This document shows positions 26,401 to 37,296 of a stretch of DNA of 64,000 nt, in pieces. The notes under the pieces were generated by a model, which did not search any database, had not been told where the DNA came from, and worked only from the letters and a program-made list of their open reading frames with translations. The stretch is from contig OU015528.1 of assembly GCA_907165065.1 (NCBI GenBank), positions 27,922,515 through 27,986,514 on the forward strand, given 5' to 3'. The stretch comes from Caprimulgus europaeus (lineage: Eukaryota > Chordata > Aves > Caprimulgiformes > Caprimulgidae). A program made the translations under genes and the position numbers. Each line of letters opens with the position of its first letter. Position 1 is the first letter of the stretch.

Positions 26401-29400
26401 GAACATTGGGGTTTTTTTCCCCACATCTTCAAAATTCTAAGAAAGCAATACAATTTTTATTAGGTAGTATGAAGTTACTTCAATGGTCTATATAGCAACT
26501 GTTTGCATTAGACATTTTGTATGTTTTCATTCTAGAATCTTGGCTTTATATGCAAGTCCTTAAGCTATTAGCACTCTAATTATGAATATCATAAAAAGAG
26601 AAAACTGCCCTGATAGTGTCCCTGCTAATACTGACCACTGTGTCAGTGTTTCTCTGTACATGTCCCATCTATCCCTACTGCTTCAGTGGCGCATTCGCAG
26701 AGCAGGACTCTTGTTCCCTGCCCACCTGTTTACACTACAGTTCTACAAACAAAGAACCTTTAAAACTATGTTTTGATACAGTCTTTACACTCTTCCAAAT
26801 GAAAACTTCAGATTATCTTGTTTCAGCTGCTTCCTTGATTCTTTAGAAATAAACAAGTTAAAATATGCTAGCATGGTTTTCCATGAGAAGGAAGTATCAT
26901 CTGCTGTTTGGTTCCTTTGCAGTTGACTACCTGGGCTTCTAGAACCACAAGAAATGGGTAGTGGGAGACTGTTTTCTAAACACAGCAAAATATAAAACCA
27001 GCAGCTTAGGAATTACTTATAACCACAATTTCACCACAGAATGTCAAGACTGTACACAGAATCACCAGTGTCTTTCTATATAGATTTTCAAGATCATCTA
27101 TAAGAGCCAAGTTTTATTTTCCTAGTTGATAAACTACTCTCCATAGCACTATTATTCAGAAGAGTTGAAAGCTAAAAAAAAAAATAAAATCAGAAATTTA
27201 GGCTGAATAAGGCTTAACATTAATTGATTCCTCTTGCCTTCATGTTTTTTGTCTGTGAATTGGAGGCTGTGAACATATAAGATTCACCTCAGCTAATAAA
27301 AAAAGGCAAGATTGTGTGCTAATTGATAAAGCACTTGTTTACAAAATCTGTTTTAAAAAATACTTTGAGACCAATTACTATACTTCCACTCCTGGATATA
27401 TCAGGAACACTCAAAGATACCATAAAGCAGCAATAGTAGGTTTGTGATTATTATTATTAGCGTAAACATTTGCTTTGAAAAATATTAAAGAATAATTCTT
27501 AGCTTCAGCTATGTAATAGAGACATTAAAGCAGTAAGTATTTTGTTAGGAAAGCTTATTTACTACGGTTGTATGAATAAAAGGATGCAGTATAACTTGGG
27601 TGTTCCTACAACTGGAGTTATTTAAGAAAATAAGTCTGGAACTTACCTTTATCAGCTGTTCTAGTGCATCAAGTCTGCATACAGCCTGAAATGGTCTGCG
27701 ATCAATAGGACATGAAGCCTGTGTCTGAAAAAATATTTTTTTTAATTACAGAATTTGTAGTAAGTTAGAAGAAGTCTCAGTTTTCTATACTTTTACTCAC
27801 TATTACAGCAGCTTACAGAAATACACAAAATTCGAGCTTGTTCACATTAAGAATGTATTTGCACATGTTATCCATACAGTCAGTATTTTGTTTCATATAA
27901 GTAGATTTCTCCTTAGGGGAAAAATCTAAAGGAAACAAGAATGTAACTCAGAAGTTGTGTTCATAAAAAAAAAGAAAAGCATTTTACATCATTAGCTACA
28001 TTTTTACATTTTGTAATCCCTGATTTTATGCCAATATACAGAGGTCTTTTTTATTTCATATTGTTCTAATGTTTTATTTCTTAATGTTCTTTTCAAAAGA
28101 GCGTTGTGTCGTGTCCCCCCAAAAACCATAAAACTGGGAAGATCAACAGCAAACAGGGGAACAGCTCCCCTCACCTTGCATGTCTCTTTGACTATACTAT
28201 GTCTCTTTTTTGCAGTTGGCAGAGATAAAAGATTCCCACGTTTACAACAATTACAAAAACCGCTTTGCAAGAGAATGGAATGGAAGATGGTTATTTTACC
28301 CTACAGTTTGATGGAAATACAGATTTATTGTTTTTTTCCCCAATCACCTAAATGGCCTCTTATTGAGGCTGCACCACATCAGACAACACGCGCATACACA
28401 AAGAGAACAATAAAGTGTTATTAACCATGGAAAAGGGAAGTTTCAACCAAGGCTCCACCCAATGATCATCCAGTGAATTAACTTTCAGAGAACTTCATAT
28501 TAGATACTAATTTTGCTGCTAGAGAACTGTTTATTCATTTTAATTTTATACATGTGTTTGAGAGGGGTTGGGTGGGTTTGTTTGTTTGGTTTGGATTTTT
28601 TTGTCCCCCCCCATTTCATTCCACTGGCCTTCACAGGCTCAGTTCAGAACTATTCTACAATGAAGGGAAAGAAAAACCCCGCACACAGCCTCCAGCCCTA
28701 ATTCATCTACTGAACAAGAACCAGTATAGGAATTGTATGCCCTTAAGAAGCATGCAATTTCTCCCCTTAAGGGAACCATTAGGGTATTACACTTGTTATT
28801 TATGCAAGCAAGATGCAGTATTAGAATTGCGCAAGCAGCTACAAGAAACTTGCGCATGAACTCTGCCCTGAAATTAGTGAACTTCATTCTGGTCTTTGCA
28901 TTGGAGCTTTTCATTTTCCAGTTGATTCTGTTCTCAGTTTCAGAGTGCTCAACTTCTTTTTCACCTGCATAGCCCCCAAACCTCAAGCAGTCATGCAGCT
29001 TTTGACTGCAATTGAAGTAGACAGGACAAAGTTAGACTGAGTTAAAGAAAAAAAAAACCCAAACCAAACCAAAAAAATCCCAGAGGCGGTTTCATGAACA
29101 AGTTGTTGAACAAGAACCTAAGTTAAAGCCATTGCCTCTCCTTTTGATGCTCTGATATTTTATCCTAACTAAAAACTTCCTTCTGTTGGGGGATATCATC
29201 ATTCCCTGCAGTGTCATGGCCTTGATTAAGAAAACCATACTGGGTAATTAAACCAGTTCCCTACGGACTCAGACCATGAAGACCATTTTTGTCCTGTAGT
29301 CAATGTAAAGCTCACCTGCAGTAACATAGCAGTGTATTGTTTAATTGGGATATTTGATAGTATGCAATGCACTGCAACTGTTGAACCAGCTGCAAACTTC

Positions 29401-32400
29401 AAGGTAATACTTTGATTCTTAGACATACCAGATTGTCCAAGACAGGCAGGAGGAAGTTAGTTTTCTTAGTCATTTTCAGTCTCATTTCAGGATTTACCTG
29501 AAGTTTTTCCAAGAACACAATCTGTTTCTATATTAAATTTACATATTAATATTACGTTCCCCAGTTTAAGTCACAGTAAGTTATGTTTATTCATTGCAAC
29601 AAAGTATCATAGCACACCATTACTAGCAGCAATCCAAAAGACAAGTGTTTTTGCTCCACTAGAAAAGTGTTCATTGTTACATTTCAGTTCTTCTAGACAA
29701 ATATTTTAACAATTACATACAGTTACACACAGTAGTAGAAAAAGAAGAAAACATTCTGGAAGAATGTAAAGCTACTGCTAGGTTCACATATGTTCAGAAA
29801 CCAGCAGATGCTCTTTCCATTTCTATTCAGTCACTTTTTATAGCCCTAGCATTACCTGAAAGTTTGCAACAAATCTCAAGAAAAAGACTAGTAAAGACAG
29901 GACAGTCCCATGTGCACCCCCACAGCCCCCAGAACAGTACAATTGTTGGGAAGCCCTGAGGTAAGCTAGAGGTTACTTCATCTATATAACACTTTTGTCT
30001 CAACTTATGCATTAGCTCCCATCTGTCTGCTAACATATAAGAACAAGTCTTTTAAGTGGAAATGGAAGAAAAAAAAATTTCCCCTGTCCCTTTTCTCAAC
30101 AGCAAGACTGAATTTGTGCTGTTGTAGAAAGGAGTGAGGGCAAGAAAAGTTGACTATATTTTTACAAGAAACAGTCATGAAGAATGGTGGCTTTTTTCTC
30201 ATCTCTTATCTTTTTGAGAATATGGTTCAGTAACCAAAGCAGGTGTTGAGTCTTCTTTCATTCAAGGCAAGTTACTGATTCCTCTCTTCTGAGGTTCCTG
30301 TTTAGGTAGCATCATAAGTAACAGTGAATGTTTCTTTTGGGGAAAAAATATTTAAAGCAAGAACAGCAGCCACTGAGGTGGAATGAATCCCAGCAGCAGC
30401 TATTGCTTTTATTGTGCACAAGGGAGGAGGGGTGTTAGAGGCATCACAACCTTTGAAGAACCACAGCTTCATACAATATCTTCCTTTAACATAGCTGTTT
30501 AAAAATCAGAACATACAGTATTTAATGTAATCATCAAAATCATTAGAACCTCACAGCTGGTATTTATGAGTTGCTTTGCTTTTCTTCCCAACAGTGCTTT
30601 TCTTGGAAAAACACAGAAGAGTAGCCCGGCACACTTCAAAACGTCTTCAATTGTTTTACTGTCCACACGGAACTACTCATAGTTTTCATGCTGAAACTGG
30701 TACCTCTGCAGTGATTCATTCTTCCACCTACCCTGTGATATTTGAGAATTCTCTTCATAAAATATGTAAGCATTCACAAAGTCTGCAACCTCTGAAAAGC
30801 TATCCATGAACATGTGTATGTTTGTTCTTGAGTTTTCCAAAAACTAATTTCATAGTATTTTATTTGGTTTTGATGACCCTCTACAAAAATCTTGCTTTAG
30901 TTTCACAGGCATAACTTAATGTTCAATATTCCTGTAACTGCTACAGCACCAGAGAACTGTGATATCTAAACTCAAAGAATAAGTGTACCTTATTTTAACT
31001 GCATCACTTTAAACAACATTTGAATAAAGTGAAGTAGAAAAAAGTCTGAAGCAGTTACTATATTCCAGCTGGGGATTTTCAGGAAGCTACACAAATAGGT
31101 GCAAGCTAACCCAAAACACATTTGACTGATAAAATAACTTCAGCAGATATCCCCATCTCATCAAGTTCCATGTTACAAGGTTTCATAACAAGTAGTAACA
31201 AGATAGGAGTACGGAATTAAGTTGCTGCAGTAAATATCTTCCTCTTTTTTTTTTTCCCCTCTTCCAGATGTCCCATAATAACGTCTGTTCTTCAACTACT
31301 GTATTAAAAGTCGATCCAAAAAGAAACATGGTCTTGCACTCTTTACTGCTTCTTTATTGGAAAACCTGTTAAGGTTTTCAAATACCAGATTCTTATAACT
31401 AAATTCAGGCCTAAAGGTGATTTTTAGATTGTAAGAGTAATGTCTGTGTATTTCACTCCACCTAGTAAAAATAGTATGCTAAAAAGCCTACAACAATTCC
31501 ACCTCCAACTTCAGTGAAAAGGGAGACTGTAACAACACACATAGTGAGAAACACCTCTCCACATTTTGATGAAGACAAGGAGATTTGTGAATGTAACCTT
31601 AACTCTGCCCACAGTGCTCTGTACTGCAAATCATGGTGGAGCCTATTGCCACGTAAGTGGATTCCTTCCTATATCCTTTAGGACAAAAGAAATTCTGATC
31701 AGGAAGAATACACATCAAGAATTCCAGTTAGCATACAGGTAACTCTTCAGCCTCAGAAGAATATACATGTGCAGTATACTCTGCATAATAAATGATCCAA
31801 ACCTTACACCAGCACAAAGTGAATGACAATTCCAAGAACAGTACATCTGCTAGAAATTTAAAGCAAGACAGCTCTTTGTGCCAACTGCTTGGTTTTATTA
31901 GGTCAAGCACTGATACTGCACAAGGCCTACCTGAATATGCCCAAATGCTTTGGAGAATTTACAGCTGAACATACTGCACTTTCAGATCCCCCAGATGAGG
32001 AAAAATGAATGAGGGAAACCACGTGCAGAGACTGAGAGATACAAGTTTAGTAGGGGAGGGTCACTGAAATCAGTGTCTCTTACACAACCACTGTGATAAT
32101 GCAGACTACACACTGAATCTTTTCTTTAGCACTCTTCTCTTAAGATGGTTCATAAGAGCATTAATAGAAGAGCAAGGGCAGAAATCTCCAGTATATTTAT
32201 TAGCACTCTAACAGAATAGAAGTCAAAAAGCTTACAGTAAAGCAGAGTAAATATTTACCGCCTCTAATTTAAGATTGTTTTCTTTGAATAGAATACAAAA
32301 AAGTAGAGTGCTTTCCTCTAATGCATGCAGGCAAGATACTACTGCTGCTAAGGCAGTTGACTTAGCTGAGATGCTTTTGGGTACTTCATGTATCTGCTTG

Positions 32401-35400
32401 CCATAGACACCTGGTTAACCTCCTCTCACACTGGATTTACTTAAATGCTTTCAGAACTGATTTTTATAAACTAGAATATATGTGCTTACCAACTGAAACA
32501 CAAAATCCAAGCGTACCACAAAAAAGAATGTTAAAAAAATTTATAGTTGTGACCCAACCGGTTTTAATCTACTAGTGGTACTACACACCAGGGAAACCCA
32601 TAATGAATTACTTCCCTTGGTATAATGCAACAGTACTGATGGTACTCTAGATAGGGTTTATGTTTTTTGTTGCTGGTCTCCCCCCCATCTCCTTTTTTCT
32701 ACACACAGAGCAATAGCATTCTTTGTTACATGGGCAGAATAATGGTATCATGTATATATTCTTTACACTGAAAGCAACCCTTCACTTCACACTATCCTTC
32801 AGCACTCCCATTGAAGGGTGTGTGCAATGACCTCAGCCCCAGACTTAATGCCTTTTACTTTTTATGATCTTCCTCAAATACAAAGTCTCAAGCTTGAAAG
32901 TCTCCATTAGTAAATTACACAATGTCAGTTTACAGAAGCAGTTGACAGCTAGCACAGGATGAATGACATTTATGTTAATTTTCACATGCCTACTGAAAAC
33001 TGTCCCCAACACTCCGCCTGTCCAGTGCTGTCCAGCAATTCTTGGGAGAGGATGGAACAAAGGCACACAAGATTATGACAGTCTAACAGTATAGGAGAGT
33101 TTAATAGTGTAGGCAACTGAATTAAGTGCACAGCAATGCTCTCAGATGCCACAATTAACTACAGTACACATAGCCAAAGAGAGAAGAACAATTTAAGGGA
33201 CATTTAAAAAAAAAAGTTAATCTGAAGACTAGTTTCTTAGTGTGGATTCTGGTCTATTCATCATTTTTTGGAGCTGGGCACCTTTCCTCAAAGGGAAAGA
33301 AAACATAGCATGGAATCAACTGCAATGCTACTTAATTCTGAAACTAAACATTCAGATTTAGCCATAAGAATCTACTGTATTAGGTAGTGGCAACTTTCCT
33401 ATCCCTTTTAGCCCTTCGTAGAATGAACCAGAAGATACTCACTTAAAAGCAATTTTTTATATATTGCTTTTAAGAGTACATATATTTGTCTACATCACGT
33501 ATGTCTCTCTCCTTAAAATGTGAGATCTTCAAAATGTTAACAGCTGCTGCTTGCAGATAGAAAACCTGCTGGTATAGGACACTTAACTGCAGCTGCAGTG
33601 TTGACAATCTCCCATAGCTAGAAGAAGGAGCAAATGGTAAACAAACTCTTACTGTCTGCCTAAACTACCCTAGTTTTAATTAGAATCTACAGTTTTATAT
33701 AAAAGTCACACATTTGCAGAAAAACAATGCTTAGTTACAATTTGAAAACACTTTAAAGAAGTAGTTGCTCCTGTTATATTCTGAAGTCCAGATGCAACAC
33801 AGAAAGACAGAGGAAATATCCAACTTAAACACAGACTGCTGGCAAAGCCTTTAAGTGCAGAGTCTAACTGCAGACACACAAAGAGCAGTTCAAGTAACAT
33901 GAACATTAGGATGGGGATTTTTTTTAGGTTTTGTTTTAAGATTTTGCTCAATAACTCTATTCTAAATTTTGTTATTCTCCAGCACTTCAGTGTTTTTAAA
34001 ATAAATTTATTTATATCTAATAAAAATACTTAAGCTCTAAACAGAATGTGGTAGCATATTTTTTTTAAAGAACAGATAAATTTTACTCTTCATTATTCAG
34101 AGTGACTTACATTTGAACACTTGTCAATTATTTAGTTTTCATTAGTTATGATCAACTAAGACTTAGCAGAGAAAGGTAAACCTTATGCAACACTTCTCAA
34201 AAAAAAGAACAAAAACATTTACTTACTAAATATTAACAGTGGACACAAAAATCACATGGCATCAGCATGTTTCAAATGGCCATGTGCTTATAATATGTTT
34301 CTATCATTCCAAGCTATAAAACCTCATCTGTTCCTCACAGCTGAAGCCACTGAACATCTGTCAGCCAGTTTTCAACACTTTTTTTTTTCCTTTACTTTTA
34401 ATTAAAACTACTAGATTAGGCAATGGAGTTTCATGAACTCAACAGGTCCAACTGTCAAGTCTTGTCAGAAAACGAAGGCTGGCTGGTTTTACCCATCATG
34501 TTACTAATGGAAAGAAGCAGAAGAAGCCTTGCATAGCTTTAAAAACAAACCCCCATCATTCTTATGGCATCACATCTACTTCACCTGTAAACTTGTAAGA
34601 GCAGAAGTTGCTTTAATTCTATTTGTATAATACTTCATGCCAAAAAAAAAAATAGACACAACAAGCGTTGTACTGTTCATTTGCGTCTTTAAAACAAGAA
34701 AATTTCCCTTCCTCATTGGGCTTAAAGCATCTGTTAGACAATGTGAACAAACTCAAACCCAGCAGCAAGCCCTCCATCTACTGTACTGCTTCCCTGTGCT
34801 TGTCACTATTTATTGCCTTTCAGCTGCCATTATAACAACCAGCTAAGGGAAGTCAGCATAAATTTGCTAATAAGAATTTCCCTTATAAATAAAAGCACTG
34901 CAATTAATCATTTGCAGAACAGAAAATCTGGCAACAGGAGACTTAGTTTATCTGGTTTGTGAATCTAAAGCAAGTTTCATCTAATAACCATTTTTAATAT
35001 CCTGAAGTTTGTACAAGATCTTCAGAAAGAAGTGATTTATGTTACTGTCTGCCTTCAGTAATAAATAACAAAAAAATTAAGGTTAAGAATATAGTAAGTA
35101 AAAATAATACATAAGTATATTGTATAAATATATACATGTAAACGATACCAATCTTCTAAAGGATATACTGAAACCAAAATAATAATTTACTTCAAAAGAA
35201 AGTTATTGCAAAGAAACCAAGTAGTTGGCTCTACCACAATGAGCAACCAAATCAAATGCACAGAAACAGGACAAAAAGCAGCATTTGAGCACCCCCCAAT
35301 ACAGTATAAAGCAATTCTAATTTGATGTTTTATATTGACAGTTGAAAAAGTTACAGTAAAGGTAAAGATACCAAAGACTTAATGCAATGATTACAGGACA

Positions 35401-37278
35401 TATGGGAGAAAAAGGACTAAATAGAACAAGATCATCAAGAATTTGTTCAACAAGTAATTTTTCTTTAAGGTTCCAGAACTATCTACAAAGGTACTGACAT
35501 AGATCAAATAACAGCCCTAATTAAAATGAAAATTTTTAATTCAGAATAGCAATAAACCTTTTAGGTGAATTCTCTTGAGTTAGAGAACTAGAGTTTTATC
35601 AGACTCACTTTGTAGACTAACATGAAAACATATTAGTCCCAGCCCATACAGTTTACAGTGTAACAAACAGCATAACGGATAACAAAATAAGATTAAGCTA
35701 ATGACACTGCAATACCACGGCATGTACATAATACTGTCTGATCTTCCAAACAGCCAACACCGTTTTCTTACTGATCCCTAGTCTCTAGTAACCATTAGCA
35801 AGTCAGGATGTGTAGTGAAAGAAAAAACAAAGTACTTAATTGCACTAAGGAGAAAGTTTCCTATGATCTATTAATAAACTGGTCACTGAAACACTTCTGT
35901 GCAAAGTCAGAATGCATAACTTATCTTCTTTTATAGAAAATTAAATCTGCAGGTATTAGATGTAACAGATTTCACTGAAAAATAAATATACACCTTGGTT
36001 CTCAGTCTTACCTCAGCCCATTTAATAATACAAGTCATACAGAATGTATGACTGCAGTTCTCAGGAAAACCAATGTCTTCTTCTGGAAGGCAGTTCAGAC
36101 AGATGGGGCACGTGTCACCGTCACATAATAAAGTAGAACAGGAACAGCTTTCTTCATTTTCTTCACCTGGTATTATTAACATTGACACTCAGAATTTTTT
36201 TTACAGTTTTTGAAACAAAATCCTTCTACATTTGAATAATACGTTAATAATATACAATTTTCTGTAGTTAAAAGCAAGTTAATCAAGTTTTCAGGTATAA
36301 TGCAGTCAAGATGGTGGCCAGAGTAGTTAATGTATTTCAGGTGAAAAATAGCATGCAACATATTTCATAGATTACTGTACTAACATTTGCCATTAAAATA
36401 CAGTTAGCTCTAGTGCTATTTAAATAAAGAAATCATCACAAAGTGCTTCCTATCAGCCACGTAGTCATTAGAATTTGGTCATTGTTCTCTGGAGTTCTTT
36501 TTCCTCAGATATTTGCACTCTTTCTTCATTAAATAAATCAGACCAGCATATTCCACATCCATTACCTTAGATACATATGGTCTACTTTTATTTTAGTTTT
36601 CCAGTCTTAGAACTATTTTAATCTGAACATAGAATCATAGAATGGTTTGGGTTGGAAGGGACCTCAAAGATCATCTAGTTCCAACATCCCTACCATGAGC
36701 AGGGACACCTTCCACTAGACCAGGTTGCTCAAAGCCTCATCCAACCTGACCCTGAACACTTCCAGGGAGGGGACATCCACAACTTCTCTGGGCAACCTGT
36801 TCCAGTGTCATCAAATATTTATTATCAAATACATCTTCAAATATTTACATAATCATGCACATTAAATAAAAAATGCTCCCCATTTTGTTATAGATTGTTT
36901 TCAGAATATAAATATGTAAGAACTTTTCTTCAAGGAATTTTACTCTAAATTATTTTTTTCTGAATAACAATTGCTATCTCCATTTTTGTTCTGCTACTAA
37001 AAGTCAACAAGTTAAAAAAAAAAAAAAAAGAAGAGACAGGAAAGGATTTGGGGACCCCAAAGGCCAAAGAAAAACATCAGGCTGAGATAGTGGTTATGTT
37101 TACACAACTTCTTTCAAAGCAAGCAGCATACTAATTGTGAGAGCAAACGTGAAATCTGACCTTCATAGCTTGAACCTGAATAATATACTTGAATATTTTC
37201 ACACACACAGACTTTACCTTCCACACCTTCATGCTTCTGACCCTCAGTATCTTGAATACATTGCTTTCTGTTCCTCAT
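8298..37278 (-). CDS. SCAF11: SCAF11: RING and RS-domain splicing factor, full coding span (14 coding exons)
   Basis: SCAF11 is a nuclear SR-related protein reported to bind the RNA polymerase II C-terminal domain and to act in pre-mRNA splicing. The exons, read on the minus strand, are 37278-37218, 36166-36012, 27724-27647, 25937-25840, 24378-24311, 23684-23632, 21268-21168, 20260-20171, 18870-18764, 16387-13883, 12386-12043, 9541-9323, 8919-8800 and 8426-8298. They sum to 4128 bases, or 1375 codons plus a stop, and all phases join without a frameshift. The order of domains is RING (residues 40-80), acidic Ser/Pro region, RS domain (about 733-903), RGG box (about 989-1004), Met/Pro-rich segment with nine prolines, and a C-terminal helical domain (about 1294-1370). 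Human SCAF11, as I recall it, is 1463 residues with the same order and close matches at both ends. All introns look GT-AG except one GC-AG. Confidence 0.97.
8800..8919 (-). CDS. SCAF11: SCAF11 exon 14: C-terminal conserved domain, first part
   Basis: Forty codons run [20 protein letters not shown], then [20 protein letters not shown], ending at AAA|GTAAGT. The acceptor is TTTTCATCAG. This is nearly identical to the human protein as I recall it. It looks helical and resembles the C-terminal domain that PHRF1-type and SCAF proteins use for the polymerase II C-terminal domain. That role is inferred from family and not visible here. Confidence 0.96.
9323..9541 (-). CDS. SCAF11: SCAF11 exon 13, with a GC splice donor
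   Basis: These 73 codons, in phase 0, start [20 protein letters not shown] and end SADSSKKDQ. The acceptor is TTAAAACAG. The exon must end at CAG|GCAAGT, a GC donor of strong consensus, because that is the only cut that joins in frame to [12 protein letters not shown] and matches the human SSK-D-KLQIQ junction. The ORF reads on past this point to a stop within the intron. Confidence 0.92.
12043..12386 (-). CDS. SCAF11: SCAF11 exon 12: Met/Gln/Pro-rich segment
   Basis: These 114 codons, plus two bases completing an Asp codon, encode [20 protein letters not shown] followed by a Met/Pro/His-rich stretch, and LSQGL before a run of nine prolines and SQQV. The exon ends GKQLQ at CTGCAG|GTATGC. Acceptor: TTCGATAG. 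Human SCAF11 has the same SQLPINMM start and polyproline run. The segment is low complexity and probably disordered. Proline runs of this kind often bind WW or SH3 domains, which here is inference. Confidence 0.95.
13225..13330 (-). mobile_element. CR1 LINE 3'-end fragment
   Basis: It contains GAGGTTGGAAGGGACC and AGTCCAACCCCC, the usual antisense reading of a CR1 3' end. It lies in the SCAF11 intron between exons 11 and 12, in the same orientation as the gene. Confidence 0.85.
13883..16387 (-). CDS. SCAF11: SCAF11 exon 11: giant exon with acidic, RS and RGG regions
   Basis: This 2505-base exon encodes residues 271-1106, well over half the protein. It starts [19 protein letters not shown] after an acceptor TTTTATTAG, and ends EEETPEQ before CAAG|GTATTC. 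It reads from basic Ser-rich sequence into a long acidic region with Ser-Pro motifs. Next comes the RS domain (about 733-903, with alternating SPKRE-like units and an [11 protein letters not shown] core), and then an RGG box ([15 protein letters not shown]). A conserved block follows ([19 protein letters not shown]) just before [10 protein letters not shown] and RGG segments usually mediate RNA and protein contacts in the spliceosome. The exon is uninterrupted, as in human SCAF11. Confidence 0.97.
18764..18870 (-). CDS. SCAF11: SCAF11 exon 10
   Basis: The exon encodes [20 protein letters not shown], then [15 protein letters not shown] plus one base of a Glu codon. The acceptor is CTTTTCCAG and the donor CTTTG|GTAAAC. 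Motifs shared with human include IFPT near the end. The phase (one base in, one base out) fits both neighbours. Confidence 0.92.
20171..20260 (-). CDS. SCAF11: SCAF11 exon 9
   Basis: The exon opens with one base completing Cys and then encodes [20 protein letters not shown] and onward to ARVE plus AG. The IRQKR-ELELS block is shared with human SCAF11. The acceptor is TATTTCAG and the donor GAAAG|GTGTGT. A second AG five bases into the exon (TACAG) would shift the frame with the chosen upstream donor, so it was not used. Confidence 0.92.
21168..21268 (-). CDS. SCAF11: SCAF11 exon 8
   Basis: Read in phase 0 after exon 7, this exon gives [20 protein letters not shown] and continues to RND plus TG. 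It matches the human pattern CFRNFF. The acceptor is TTTTGGTAG and the donor ACTG|GTTAGT. TG plus the T that opens exon 9 makes Cys, giving CTEL against human CTEF. Another frame of this exon is also open but does not fit the phases of its neighbours. Confidence 0.92.
23632..23684 (-). CDS. SCAF11: SCAF11 exon 7 (53-base small exon)
   Basis: This small exon completes a Ser codon and then encodes [17 protein letters not shown], ending in phase 0 before GTTGGT. The acceptor is CCACACAG. Human SCAF11 has a similar stretch ending in KINK, as I recall. Without this exon, exons 6 and 8 do not join in frame. Confidence 0.9.
24311..24378 (-). CDS. SCAF11: SCAF11 exon 6
   Basis: This 68-base exon begins with one base completing Arg, then encodes [18 protein letters not shown] and a lysine run ending KKKY plus one base. 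The acceptor is ATTTTCAG and the donor TACA|GTAAGT. The phases on both sides match exons 5 and 7. Similarity to the human protein is moderate here, so the call rests mainly on splice signals and phase. Confidence 0.88.
25128..25512 (-). mobile_element. CR1 LINE, 5'-truncated copy
   Basis: It begins with the CR1 tail repeat (AGAATCACAGAATGG) followed by GGTTGGAAGGGACC, and then about 350 bases of antisense CR1 3' sequence. An open frame across part of it is a remnant and not a host gene. It lies between SCAF11 exons 5 and 6. Confidence 0.93.
25840..25937 (-). CDS. SCAF11: SCAF11 exon 5: basic and acidic linker after the RING
   Basis: The exon encodes [16 protein letters not shown] and continues to KSFV plus two bases of an Arg codon. 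The acceptor is CAATACAG and the donor GTGAG|GTTGGT. Human SCAF11 has VQVKKQL at the same place. The segment is highly charged and I recognise no folded domain in it. Confidence 0.93.
27647..27724 (-). CDS. SCAF11: SCAF11 exon 4: end of the RING finger
   Basis: These 26 codons ([15 protein letters not shown]...) follow KWAE in phase 0. They supply C77 and the CPID motif, where many RING fingers have CPxC. The donor is AAAG|GTAAGT and the acceptor TTTTTCAG. Human SCAF11 also has CPIDRKPF here as I recall it, so Asp in the eighth position is a family trait and not damage. An intron of about 8.3 kb separates this exon from exon 3. Confidence 0.95.
27725..36011 (-). other. SCAF11 intron 3 (between exons 3 and 4)
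   Basis: Eight kilobases with no exon, RNA gene or clear mobile element seen, apart from the 12-bp inverted repeat at 33442-33474. Confidence 0.7.
33442..33474. repeat. Perfect 12-bp inverted repeat in SCAF11 intron 1 to 3 region
   Basis: CTTAAAAGCAAT (33442-33453) and ATTGCTTTTAAG (33463-33474) are exact reverse complements around nine AT bases. It lies in the long intron between exons 3 and 4. Confidence 0.6.
36012..36166 (-). CDS. SCAF11: SCAF11 exon 3: RING finger, first part
   Basis: This exon encodes residues 21-72 and carries most of the RING finger. The zinc ligands are C40-x2-C43, C58-x-H60, C63 and C66, in CPICLNC and then CSHTFCMTC. It ends KWAE in phase 0 before GTAAGA, so the last ligand pair lies in the next exon. 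The acceptor is ATACCAG before 36166. The ORF appears to continue upstream through MSMLIIP, but that stretch is intron. Confidence 0.95.
36630..36815 (-). mobile_element. CR1 LINE 3'-end fragment
   Basis: It starts ATAGAATCATAGAATGG, with GGTTGGAAGGGACC and CACAACTTCTCTGGGCAACC. It lies in intron 2 of SCAF11, between the start-codon exon and the RING exon. Confidence 0.93.
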
Positions 37279-37296
37279 CTTCTTACAAAATGTAGT
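37218..37296 (-). CDS. SCAF11: SCAF11 exon 2: end of 5' UTR and start codon
   Basis: The start codon is at 37278-37276 with A at -3, in the context AAGATGA. It is followed by 20 codons (MRNRKQ... to ...EGVE) and one base of a split glycine. The donor is GAAG|GTAAAG. The preferred acceptor is CTTTCCAG before 37296, which has a better pyrimidine tract than the TAAG and GAAG nearer the ATG. This leaves 18 bases of 5' UTR in the exon. The N-terminus resembles human SCAF11 in length and spacing before the GEEN motif. The 5' edge is less certain than the coding part. Confidence 0.85.

Noticed and set aside
36167..36188. In-frame ATG upstream of the RING exon, giving [11 protein letters not shown].
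   Set aside because: The stretch lies before a splice acceptor, and exon 2 with its own ATG joins in phase and matches the human N-terminus better. It could only be used in an unspliced RNA.
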